64,000 nucleotides of DNA. It comes from Berberis thunbergii (taxonomy: Eukaryota > Streptophyta > Magnoliopsida > Ranunculales > Berberidaceae). Below are positions 37,689 to 47,981 of the stretch, piece by piece (position 1 is the stretch's first letter; each line of letters starts with the position of its first letter). Under the pieces are notes generated by a model. It was not told where the DNA came from. It saw only the letters and a program-made list of their open reading frames with translations, and made no database searches. A program made the translations under genes and the position numbers. The stretch covers positions 248,001-312,000 of the forward strand of contig QNQO01000546.1 of the NCBI GenBank assembly GCA_003290165.1, read 5' to 3'.

Positions 37689-38790
37689 CTAACTAAGACA
37701 GTCTAATCTCAAGTGAATACTAAATAGGATTTTCATCCTAACATCCCACGCTGCCTGAAACAAGGCTTGTCCACAAGCCTGAAAATCTGAAAAACGTACA
37801 CGAAACTCCTCGTAGTCTTCCCAAGTAGCTTCTTCCACAGGACGGTCGGTCCACTTGATAAGCCAGCGTGTATTTTCTCCGGGACCCATGAGGGTTCATT
37901 GACAAGAGCAGGGAAAGTTGGGTCCGGAGTAATACCATTACCTAACTTCTTCTTTAAAAGAGAAACATGGAAGGGGTGGATACGAGACGCAGCCAGAAGA
38001 TCAAGTATGTTAGAAAACTCATAGTGACCATCATATGTGCGAACCTAAGCCGTCTTGGAAATATCTGGTTCATGAACCCAAATTCGGTGGTAACCTGAGC
38101 GTAAATTGAGCTTAGAAAACACCGATGTGTCGTGCAGTTCGTCCAATAATTCATCCACAAGCTGAATTGGAAAACGGTCCTTAATAGGGATTATATTAAG
38201 GGCTCGATAATCAACACACATGCACCAAGAACCATCATTCTTTTTAACCAAGAGAACCGGTGAAGAATAAGGGCTGGTATTAGTTCGAATAAGGCCTGTA
38301 GCCTTCAATTCAAATACAACTTTATCAATTTCGGCTATTTGAAAGTGAGGATAACGATATGGCCGAACATTTACTGGAGAAACATCTAGTAAAATCGGAA
38401 TATGGTGATCATGTGCTCGGGCGGGGGGAAGGGTGTTGGGATTGCCAAAGACATCCGAAAATTCAACAAATAGTGGCTGAACGACAGTTGGAATGGAAGT
38501 GCCCAGGTCAACTTCGTGAGTTAACTGTAAAAGAATGTCGTGACATTCCTGTCATAAAGAACGATGGACCGGGGTACTATCCATGAACATGATCATAGGA
38601 GAATTGTCGCCAATTAATGTATAAGTACAATTTTCCACCGAGAATGTCATAATTAGCTTGGAAAAGTCCCAAGTAATAATACCGAAAGAGCGAAGCCATT
38701 CAACACCTAAAACCACATCACATCCAGTGATACCCAGAAGTAAGAAGTGGTCGTGAAACTCGTAATCTTGTAGTTTTTATTCATTACATG
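37689..38790 (-). pseudogene. Internally deleted Ty3/gypsy chromovirus pol (protease end, partial RT, then C-terminal chromodomain part)
   Basis: The minus strand from ~38785 encodes a protease-region end (HDHFLLLGITGCDVVLG and VEWLRSF), then a linker and the start of reverse transcriptase (SSPVLLVKKNDGSW, then CVDYRALN, RSGYHRIWV). At about 37990-38050 it jumps from the RT stretch RTYDGHYEF straight to the polyprotein C-terminus (IHPFHVSLLKKKLG, WTDRPVEEATWEDYEEF). The rest of RT, RNase H and nearly all of integrase are gone. The EATWE box is a chromodomain-type end. Stops and a frameshift near 37890 are present. LTRs were not recognised. Confidence 0.8.
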
Positions 38791-38955
38791 TTTTTGTTGA
38801 TTGGATTCATCTTGTTGTGTCTCTACTCGTAAGGGTTTTGAATTAGGTGCCTTTTAACTCTTTTAAGTATCCTCATTGAATAAGAAGATGGTTGAAGAGC
38901 AATAGAGTAATTTCCAGTTGCTAGCCCTTAGTTACTAATTATTATGTTATGTGTT

Positions 38956-39323
38956 TGTCGTGAGTCTGGTTTATGCAAAACTGAATGAACAAAGAAAAAC
39001 AAAGAAGAAACAACTGAGACAAGTTAACAAACCCTAATTGATATTACTTGGAAGATACTCTACTCTCGCATTGAGATGTAACCAAAATTATTACATCCAA
39101 CCTGATTTCATAGTCTTTCTTATCCTTTTTATGAAAGCCCTAACAAACTTATAAACTAACTACACCGCCACTGTACATGGGGTGCGATCTTAGCTCAACT
39201 CTAACGAACTCTCTTTTTATTTGTAAATACAAATATGACCCTATTTAAGTTTCAAACTATTGAACTTCCCTCCTTTTCCTATGCTCTGTTTCTTCCCTCA
39301 ACTAACCAGATCTGATCATGAAA
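38956..39323 (-). repeat. 3' LTR of the nested-cluster gypsy element
   Basis: It matches 57692-58033 throughout, for example GGTTTATGCAAAAC, TTACATCCAACCTGATT and CTATTTAAGTTTCAAA. On the minus strand it is preceded by GAAGGGGAGGTAAT, a polypurine tract, and begins TTTCATGATC. TSD GTGTT is at 38951-38955. Confidence 0.88.
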
Positions 39324-39329
39324 TTACCT

Positions 39330-42131
39330 CCCCTTCAAAAGAGCATTGTCCTCAAGGCTAAAAAATGTGGAAATGCAGCCTTCAGATAGGTCCAATCCTC
39401 ACATGTTGCATGTGCTTCATGTGAATCAGCCCATTGAACAAGAATTTGACTGACCGCTCTGTTTTGTCGAGGCACCATTCGACATTCAAAATTTTAATTG
39501 GCTGGGAAAACGAAGAGCACTAGTGCTACCCACCGAAGGTAATTGAGAGGACTAAAGTTGCAGCAGTCGCAATTACTCTTTCAACTGTGATACATGTAAG
39601 ACAGGATGAATCTAGTCTAACTTGTAAGCAACGTACCCCCTTTTTCAATAATCTGAAAGGGCTCAAAATACTTGGAAGCCAACTTCTGATGATTGGCTAT
39701 ATGGCTGAATTTGGAGGAACACCCAATCTCACATTCAAAACTCCGTTCACACCTGTGTTTGTCTCCAAAGTGTTTCATGCGCTCTTGAGCTTTGTTGAGA
39801 TTGTCCCACAATATTGTATCACGTTTTGCCTTTTTTTTGTAAGATTTCAGTTTGAAAGTGAGGGAAGTGGAGGTAAAGCAAAGAAACATGGATCATACCC
39901 ATTCAGAGCTTGGAGCTCAAGTGTACAATGATAATTGATATTGAACCAAAATTCAGCAAGCGGTAGCCATTTGAACCATTCATTAGGGTTTTGACTTGTC
40001 ATAGCAAATACAACTCCAAACAAGCATTAGTATGTTCGGATTGGCCATTGGTTTGGGGATGGTATGCTGAGCTTAATGAGATAGTAGAGCCCGATGCTGA
40101 AAATAGGTCTTGCCAAAAGGCATTGGGGAAGATCTTGTCCCTGTCACTAACTATAGATTGAGGAAAGCCATGCAACTTGTAGATGTTTTGAAGAGATCAA
40201 CAACCTTTTGAGCGGTGAAAGGATCCTCCAAAGCAACTGAATAAGCATACTTTATAAATATGTGAGATGACTGTGGTAATCCTTTAATGAAGTTCATGGC
40301 ATCATGTTGCCATGCTTGAGTTGGCACAGGTAGAGGTTGGAGCCAATCCCCCATATGGAAAGTTATCAACTTTAGTCATCTGGCGGACATCACATTGTCG
40401 AATAAGGTGTATTATGTTCTTCATGCTAGGCCACTCAAAGTAAAGCTTACATCTCTAGTAGCAACTAGAATGCCAGGGTAGCTCCCAAAACTTGAGTAAT
40501 GAAGAGCATTGAGAATGGTCTGGAGTCTCCAGTGCAACCAACATATACATTGTTGATTTGTTGTTTTTATACAAGAGGCCAAGGTGGAAGATTTAAGGTG
40601 GAACAAAAACTGATTCACTAACAACTGTGTGAGGAGGGATTGAGCCTTGTGGTCATGTTCATAACTGGTAGCCACATCAAGCAACCATCGTGGGGTGATC
40701 ATGAAAAGGGTATGACATGATGCTTCATCCTTACCTCGTGTAGACAAGGCATCAACTACTTTTTTGTCATTTACCTTTCTTGTACAAGATTGTGTGGTCA
40801 TATCTGAAGAGCCTTGCCACCCATTTTTGTTGTAGTAAGATAGTAATTCTTTGTTCCAACAAATATTTGATACTTTGATGATAGGTCTTGATAATGAATT
40901 TGGACCCCAAGAGGTAGAACCTCCACTTAGTAACAACTGAAAACATTGCAAATAACTCCTCATAGGTGAACAATCCATTCCCTTTGGATCCAAAAATTTA
41001 CTATAATATGCTATCGGTTGACCCTGTTGCATCAATACTGCCCCCACCCCATTAATACTAGCATCAACTTCGATAGTAAAATGCACTTTGAACGATAAGG
41101 CCAACTCAGGTGTCAACTCATTGCCTTCTTGATGTGAGTGAAAGCACAATCAGCTTCAACAGGCCATGTTAACCATTTTTCTTGATAAAGTTTGTTAATT
41201 GTTTGTCAATAGAACCATAATCTTGCACAAATTTGCGGTAATATCTAGTGAGACCAAGGAAACCCCTGAGTTGTTTTAGTTTAGAAGGCGTAGGCTAATC
41301 AATCATTGCATTGATTTTGGAAGGGTCAAATTAAACACCCTTTGTGTTGATGACATGGCCTAGATACTCGAGGGTTTTTTGTCCAAAGGAACAGAACTTG
41401 GCATAGAGTGAGTGTGCTCGGAATATGTTGAAACATTAGTCAGGTGTTCCAGGTGGGAAGCAAGGTTATCCTATTCACTAGAGCTTCAAAGATTGAAGGG
41501 GCATTTGTTAGACCAAAGTAGATAACTTTAAACTCAAGATGCCCATGATGAGTCTTAAATTATAGTTTTGTATGTGTCCTGTGGGTGAACACGGATTTGA
41601 TGGTAACTTGCCCTCAAGTCAATTTTCATAAAAAAAAATGGTAGCAACATATAGTTCATCTAGTAATTCTTCCACATTTGGCATGGGAAATTTGTCTTTG
41701 AAAAATTCTCCATGAGGCATTTTTCTTCCGAACTAATAAGATGGACAGAAAAATGGCTAGGGCTTGGTGTAATAAGTCTTGCTTATAACATCTCCTGAAT
41801 AAGTATTTCAACCACCTCTTTTTGCATATAAGGAATGTTGTAAAGGTTGAGATTGTTGTTGGGTTTTAGTTGTATGTGGTGATCGAGGTTCCTACTTCGT
41901 GGGAGTGTGGTTTGTTCCATGAAAATGTCCTTGTAGAAGTTGAGTAGGCTAGTAATTGGAGGTGGAATAGGGGGGTGTGGAGCGTGTGGTTGAGATGGAA
42001 TACAACTGTGCCACAAAAGCATTATGAGGATGTTTTACCAAGACTTCAAACCAGAACTAGCGAGCATGTTTAGGCAAGCCCGTGTTGTCTCCTTACAAGG
42101 ATATAATCTGACCCTTACTCTTAAATGTAAT
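39330..42131 (-). pseudogene. Decayed pol of the nested-cluster gypsy element (RT, RNase H, integrase, C-terminal domain)
   Basis: Minus-strand phrases in order: FPMPNVEELLDELYVATIF (RT, ~41690), FTIEVDASINGVGAVLMQQG (RNase H, ~41070), FIIKTYHQSIKYLLEQR, WLQPLPVPTQAWQHDAMNFI (integrase, ~40340), FTAQKVVDLF, QERMKHFGDKHRCERSFE and YFEPFQIIEKG (~39700). A C-terminal block rich in WADSHEAH-type phrasing follows before the polypurine tract. There are many frameshifts and stops, and the integrase catalytic core is partly deleted after FTAQ. Confidence 0.82.
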
Positions 42132-42560
42132 AAGAATGTCACACCCCGATTTTCAATACACCAAAATATCTCAAAAACTGAGATCTGACACAACCCTAAA
42201 CATTTTTTTCCTTGTCCATATACTTTACTTGCCAATGTTTGCACCTGCTGGCACACGACATAATAAACAAAACCTAGTCCAACGAGTTCAACCTACCTCT
42301 CCATTGACTGACCACGTAGACAACCATTCGATCAACTAGCCCTCCTGCACCACCAAAAAAACTTCCACTTGCATCCAAGTAGGGGTACATCCATTTGCCA
42401 CAAAACAAGCAAAACGATTAGCATTAGCTGGTATGAGGAACCAAAACATCTATCCTTAAATAAGCATAATACAAATAAGATGGATAAAATAGATAATAAT
42501 GAATTATGATGCACTACCACTTTTCATTCTAAATGCTCAATCATGATGTTAATATGCATG

Positions 42561-42792
42561 TGTAACGACCCGATCCGCACAGTAAGATATTGTCCGCTTT
42601 GGGCCCAACCGGCCCGTACGGCTTTAAAAGGCTTCTTACTATGGGGATCCAACCACGCACATATATAGCACATCACCATCCCGCACCCAGGCGATGTGGG
42701 ACTATGATTCCCCTTGTAGCTCGTCCAACCTCTCCCGGCCTGTTGGGCTCCAACCCTCACCCTCACCTCAGGTCCGCCCACTTAGGGTCACA
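42561..42792 (-). repeat. TRIM 3' LTR (left copy)
   Basis: Plus strand TGTAACGACCCGATCC to CTTAGGGTCACA; partner of 42908-43150. The polypurine tract lies immediately right of it. Confidence 0.88.
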
Positions 42793-42907
42793 ATCCACCC
42801 CCTTAAGGCCCAACGTCCTCGTTGGCCACATAGGCACAATGTCCACGTTGCCGAGGGCCCACCTCCACGTGGCACACTTTTGGCTGGGTCAGGCTCTGAT
42901 ACCATTC

Positions 42908-43150
42908 TGTAACGACCTGATCCGCACAGTAAGATATTGTCCGCTTTGGGCCCAACCGGCCCGCACGACTTTAAAAGGCCTCTAACTATGGGGATCCAAC
43001 CTCACACATATATAGCACATCACCATCCCGCACCCAGGCGATGTGGGACTATGATTCCTCTTGTAGCTCGTCCAACCTCTCCCGGCCTGTTGGGCCTGTT
43101 GGGTTCCAACCCTTACCCTCACCTCAGGTCCGTCCACTTAGGGTCTCACA
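42908..43150 (-). repeat. TRIM 5' LTR (right copy), flanked by primer sites on both sides
   Basis: Plus strand TGTAACGACCTGATCC to GGGTCTCACA. Left of it lies the TRIM primer site (reading leftward), right of it the Tekay primer site (reading rightward). It is therefore placed as the 5' LTR of elements in both directions. Confidence 0.88.
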
Positions 43151-43166
43151 ATTGGTATCAGAGCCG
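43151..43166 (+). promoter_or_regulatory. Primer binding site of the Tekay-type element
   Basis: ATTGGTATCAGAGCCG, complementary to the 3' end of initiator-Met tRNA, starts directly after the TRIM LTR end CACA, the normal spacing after an LTR. Confidence 0.85.
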
Positions 43167-43298
43167 TTGTTTACCGGTTCACATAGAACATCATCGTATA
43201 TCACTTTCTTGAGTGAATTGGGTAGAGGAGTTAGGACTTTTGTTGTGTTGTTTGATGTATGGTATGTGTGTTTTCTTTTTCGTAGAGGTTGTTTGGTG

Positions 43299-44356
43299 AT
43301 GGCACGTGGTAAGAGATCCCAGGGTGAGGGATCAGGCACTGCTGGGGAGGATATCTCTCAGGCTTTCATGGAAATGATGACCCAGTTGGCACAGAATATG
43401 AGGCAGGGCAGTCAGTCAGAGGATCCGTTTACTCGGCGCAACGGGGATTTCGTCAGCTTGGGTGGTGAAAGATTTGATGGTACTGGAGATTCTCTGGCTG
43501 CGGATCGGTGGATCCGTAAGGTAGAGCTCATATTTGAGAGGATGGTGCTGACACCTATACAGTGTACTGAGTTAGCAGCACACCAGTTTGACGGAGAGGC
43601 TATGTACTGGTGGGATTCAGTGAGGCGGTGCCGTGATGTGTTAGAGATGCAGTGGGATACATTTTTCCAGGTGTTTGAACAACATTTTGTTCCTGATTCT
43701 GCAAGAGCTGAGATAGTGGACAGGTTTCTACATTTACAGCAGGGTTCTAGATCTGTTTCTGAATATTTGGCCGAGTTTACACAGTTGAGCCGCTATGCCA
43801 CTTGTTTTATAGATACTCCAGAGAAGAAGAACAAGAAGTTTTTGAGTGGTCTGAACCGTTCCTAATAAAACAGTTGATGGTGATGATTGATCGTCCTTTT
43901 GAGAGATTAGTGGCGTCACTTTGAGTCAGGAGTGAGTGAACGCCGAGTGTAGACAAGAGACTTTGGTTCGACGAGCTAGAGGTGCAGAACGTAGTCAAAG
44001 GTTTGGCTGAAGAAGCCAGACAATTGAGCAGGCACAACAGCCAAAGCGTGCCGCTGTCCAGCAGAGAGACCCTGGTAGAGGGGGACCAGTTAGGACTGGC
44101 AGAGATTGCAGAGGCGACATACGTTCCCGATGAGATCATCGATAGCAGCAACAACAACAACAAACATAGACAGCCTAGGTGGGGTGGTCAGACAGGAACT
44201 AGGAGCGATTGCTTCACTTGTAGTCAGGAAGGACATGTAGCTCGTGATTGTCCAAGAGGTCAGACAAATCGATGGGATCATATAGTTTGTTATACTTGTG
44301 GACAATTGGGGCACTTTTCTAGACTTTGTCCTCATAATAGGGATGGACCAGCACAG
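43299..44356 (+). pseudogene. Tekay-type gag with two CCHC zinc knuckles, frameshifted
   Basis: Starts MARGKRSQGEGSG at 43299. The core has FDGTGDSLAADRWIRKVE and QFDGEAMYWWDSVRR, typical of Tekay/Del gag. The frame is lost at about 43863 (TCCTAATAA), where one base is missing before the continuing phrase QLMVMIDRPFERL. The C-terminal part (43982-44356) carries two zinc knuckles, CFTCSQEGHVARDC and CYTCGQLGHFSRLC, that bind element RNA. More than one disruption lies between 43863 and 43982. Confidence 0.88.
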
Positions 44357-44551
44357 TAGAGGGCGCCTCAGGGACAGTTAGCACCTGCGCCTGGAATTGG
44401 TCAGAGAGTCCCTCTCCCAGCACCGTCTGTTCGCCTAGCAGCTATTCCTGGTCAGGGAAATGTTGAGGGTATGTTATTATTATTTTTATTGTCGTTTTGT
44501 GTGTGCCAGATGTAGTAAGATTTGTGTTATGTGCATTATGCGTAGGAAAAA

Positions 44552-45201
44552 TTGCATGTTAGTGTGTTGTTATGTGATTCTGGATACATGTGTTGTGTGC
44601 CAGGTTTTGTGCATTCGTCGTCTTCCCTGTTGAGGGCTCTTTTCGATACAGGTGCATCTAGGTCTTTTATTTCTAGACAGTTAGTTGTTAGAGACAACAT
44701 TGAGGTAGTGCCTTTGTCGGAGCCCTTGTGCGTTGTGTCTCCCTTGGGCAGTTCGGTTTGGTCGTGAGAGTATTGTTCCCGTTTCGAGTTTTCCTTGTTG
44801 GGGTACAACTTTGTGTTTGACTTTATTGTTTTGGGTTTTGAGGGCTATCATTTGATTCTAGGGATGGATTGGTTGTCCAGTCATTCGGTGATCATTGATT
44901 GCTTGCATAGGTCAGTGAGGTTAGCGCCACCTGATGTTTCGGCTTGTGTGTTGGCTTGTGAGCCCGATTCAGTTTCTTTGATGTCGAGTTTTCTTAGCTC
45001 TCTTGAGATTTCTTGTCCCGACACCAGTTCTGTAGAGGTTGTGTGTGAGTTCCCTGATGTCTTTCAGGAGATTCCTGGTATCCCTCCACGTTGTGAGGTA
45101 GAGTTTCGGATTGACATGGTTCCTGGTACTGCACCTATATCTAAATCAGCGTACAGGCTTGCACCTAAGCAATTGGAAAAGATGAAGTACAGCTTGATGA
45201 G
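44552..45201 (+). pseudogene. Tekay-type aspartic protease and linker to RT, frameshifted
   Basis: The protease active-site box LFDTGASRSFIS is at about 44638-44673. The second protease block YHLILGMDWLSSHSVIIDC lies near 44850-44900 in another frame. The linker EFPDVFQEIPGIPP leads into RT. Frame changes occur near 44765 and again near 45190 (after QLEKMKY). The enzyme would cleave the gag-pol polyprotein. Confidence 0.85.
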
Positions 45202-46548
45202 TTGTTTCGTAAGGGGTTTATTCGTCCAAGCAATTCACCTTGGGGAGCTCCAGCAATATTTGTATCCAAGAAGGATGGATCATTGAGGATCTGCATAGAT
45301 TATCGAGATCTGAATAACGTGACCATCAAGAATAAGTATCCATTGCCTCGGATTGATGATCTATTGGATCAGTTGAGGGGAGCCGTAGTGTTTTCACAAT
45401 TAGATTTGCAGTCTGGGTACAATCAGATGAGAGTTGAGGAACATTCCGTTCCAATTACCGCTTTTCGGACCCATTATGGCTTGTATGAGTTTCCAGTCAT
45501 GCCATTTGGATTAACAAATGCACCAGCTTTCTTCATGGATTTGATGAATAGATTGTTCAGTCCATACTTGGACAAGTTTGTGGAAATCTTCATTGATGAT
45601 ATCTTAATGTACTCGAGGAGTTTAGAGGAGCACAGAGAGCACCTTCGCATTGTTTTGCAGAGACTTAGAGAAAATCAGTTGTATGCGAAGTTCAGTAAGT
45701 GTCACTTCTGGGAGCCTGAAGATCTATTTCTTGGGCATGTCATATCTAGTGGAGGTATTGCAGTGGATCCCGAGAAAGTCGAAGCAATGAAGTCTTGGAG
45801 ACGACCTAGTAGTGTGACAGAGATTCGTAGTTTTCTGGGTTTGGCTGGTTATTACCGACTGTTTATCGAGAAATTTTCCTTGATTGCGGCACCACTCACT
45901 CAGTTAACTAGGAAGAATGTTCCTTTTGTATGGTCAGAAAAGTGTGAAGAAGCTTTTGAAACTTTGAAGCTTCGGTTGACTTCAGCACCAGTGTTGACTA
46001 TTCCGACACCTGGTTGCCGGCTGGTGGTATTTACTGATGCTTGCGGTACAAGATTGGGTGGAGTGTTGATACAAGGCAAGAAGGTCGTAGCCTATGCGTC
46101 TCGACAGTTGAAACCCCACGAGCGAAAATATCCGACACATGATTTAGAGTTGGCAGCTGTAGTTTTTGCTTTGAAGATCTGGAGACATTATCTATATGGT
46201 GAGAGGTTTGAGTTGTTCACAGATCACAAGAGTTTGAAGTACCTATTCACTCAGAGGGAGTTGAATATGAGGCAACAACGATGGGTTGATTTTCTTAGCA
46301 GCTATGACTTCGAAATACAGTATCAGCCTGGTAGGGCCAATGTGGTTGCAGATGCCTTGAGTAGGCGACATGCAGTGATGGCAACCATGATGATTCAGGA
46401 GTATCGAACACTTGAGACATTAGCTTCATTTGCAGTTCAGCCTACTTTCAGTACAGAGGGCAGCATGATAGCGGGTTTAGCAGTTTATCCGTCATTGATC
46501 AGTAGAGTGGTGGAGAAACAGACCTCTGATCCAGTGATTACGAGGTAG
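45202..46548 (+). pseudogene. Tekay-type reverse transcriptase and RNase H
   Basis: A continuous 448-codon frame. RT blocks: [61 protein letters not shown] and the catalytic [10 protein letters not shown]. RNase H blocks: [16 protein letters not shown] (the usual Ser of TDAS is Cys here), [30 protein letters not shown] and ADALSRR. It ends at an in-frame TAG (46546-46548), after which integrase continues in the same frame, so this is one nonsense codon in an otherwise open pol. This is the best preserved RT in the window. Confidence 0.9.
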
Positions 46549-46557
46549 ATAGAAAAT

Positions 46558-47922
46558 TTGGTAGTGGACACATTGGATGAGTGCCCTACCGATTGGTCAG
46601 TGGGTTCAGATGGAGGGTTACGGTTTCGTGGGCGGCTTTGTGTTCCGTCTGATGAGGAGTTGCGAAGAGATATCTTACAGGAAGCTCATAGATCTTGTTT
46701 CACCATTCACCCCGGTGGAACAAAGATGTATCGAGATTTGAGACGTTCTTTCTGGTGGCATGGCATGAAGAAAGACATTGGAGAGTTTGTCGCACGGTGT
46801 GCGACTTGTCAGCAGGTGAAAGCCGAGCATCAGAGACCGTTTGGGTTATTGCATCCATTGGATATCCCGACGTGGAAGTGGGAGTATATCACTATGGATT
46901 TCATCGATGGACTTCCACGGTCGAGGAAAGGTAATGAGTCGATATGGGTCATTGTTGATCGGTTGACGAAGTGTGCGCATTTCATTCCTGTTAGTAGGAA
47001 TCGGACGACAGACAGTCTAGCGGTGTTGTTCATTCGGGAGATAGTCCGCCTTCATGGGTCGCCTGTTTCGATTGTATCCGACAGAGATCCGCTTTTCACA
47101 GCCCACTTCTGGCAGAGCTTTCAACAAGCTATGGGTACTAGATTGGACATGAGTACAGCTTATCATCCACAGACAGATGGACAATCTGAGCGAGTGAATC
47201 AGGTAGTGGAAGACATGCTTAGAGCATGCATTTTAGACTTTGGGGGCAGTTGGGAAGATCACCTACCGTTATGTGATCAGTTTGCGTACAACAACAGCTA
47301 CCACGTAAGTATTGGCATGGCACCGTTTGAGGCACTCTACAGACGACCGTGTAGGTCCCCTGTTTGTTGGGCAGAGATTGGAGAGTCAGTTGTGATGGGG
47401 CCGGATGTGATCAGAGAAAATACTGAGAAGATTGAGCTGATTAGAGCGCGGTTGTTGACATCCCAGAGTAGACAGAAGAGTTACGCTGATAGGAGGCGTA
47501 AGGAGTTGGAGTTTGATGTTGGTGACAGGGTTTTTCTGAAAGTTTCCCTGATGTGCGGAGTTGTTAGGTTCTGAAGTCATGGAAAACTTGCACCGAGGTA
47601 TGTAGGGCCATATGAGATTACTAATAGGATTGGACCAGTGGCCTACAGATTGGCTTTGCCGCAGAGTATGTCAGGTATCCACGACGTGTTTCACGTATCC
47701 ATGTTGCGGAAGTGTTTGCCAGACCCGTTACAGATTATAGAGCCTGCTGAGGTGGAGATTTCGGATGAGTTGACGTATCCAGTGAGGCCCGTAGCCATTG
47801 TTGATGATGATGTGAAACAACTTCGTCGGAGGATAGTGAAGGTTCAGTGGAGCCACAGAGCGGGTGACGTGACTTGGGAGCTGGAGGACCAGATAAGACA
47901 TAAATACCCCGAGCTTTTTGCC
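46558..47922 (+). pseudogene. Tekay-type integrase with C-terminal chromodomain
   Basis: Same frame as the RT. The zinc-binding HHCC part includes HPGGTKMYRDLRRSFWW and CATCQQVKAEH. Catalytic core: the first Asp in YITMDFIDGLPRS, the second in SIVSDRDPLFTAHFW, and the Glu in GQSERVNQVVEDMLR (the DDE triad). Next come SYADRRRKELEFDVGDRVFL, an in-frame TGA at 47572-47574, then HGKLAPRYVGPYEI, FHVSMLRKC and a chromodomain-like end RRRIVKVQWSHRAGDVTWE to a stop after PELFA. Chromodomains of this type are thought to steer insertion into heterochromatin. Apart from the TGA the domain is intact. Confidence 0.9.
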
Positions 47923-47981
47923 TAGGTTTTCTTGTCGTGTCTTTTGTCCGATCTCGAGGACAATATATCTTTTAAGGTGTG

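Larger units (their letters stand above)
42561..43150 (-). mobile_element. TRIM-type miniature LTR retrotransposon, complete
   Basis: Two direct repeats (42561-42792 and 42908-43150) of 232 and 243 bases flank a 115-base interior. On the minus strand the right LTR is followed by GAATGGTATCAGAGCC, a met-tRNA primer site. The left LTR is preceded by TTAAGGGGGTGGAT, a polypurine tract. This is a full minimal retrotransposon with no coding capacity. The LTRs differ at roughly a dozen sites and by a 9-base duplication (GGGCCTGTT). The phrase GATGTGGGACTATGATTCC resembles known plant TRIM LTRs. Long ORFs across it (42590-43212) only translate the LTRs. Confidence 0.88.

Noticed and set aside
42908..43150. 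The TRIM LTR as the genuine short 5' LTR of the Tekay element
   Set aside because: No matching LTR follows the Tekay coding region; instead a 2.4 kb LTR-like block ends CGTGACA with a near-matching target duplication. The left TRIM LTR, its primer site and its polypurine tract form a complete element by themselves.
42561..43150. Cassandra-type TRIM carrying 5S rRNA promoter boxes
   Set aside because: I could not find the characteristic 5S internal promoter sequence in either LTR.
43151..43166. TGGTATCAGAG sites taken as possible tRNA genes (also 53230, 57673, 42890)
   Set aside because: Each lies directly at an LTR end and only the 3' tRNA complement is present; they are primer binding sites.
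42590..43212. Proline/histidine-rich ORFs of 72-131 codons
   Set aside because: They are translations of the two TRIM LTRs; the near-repeat of the protein reflects the LTR pair.
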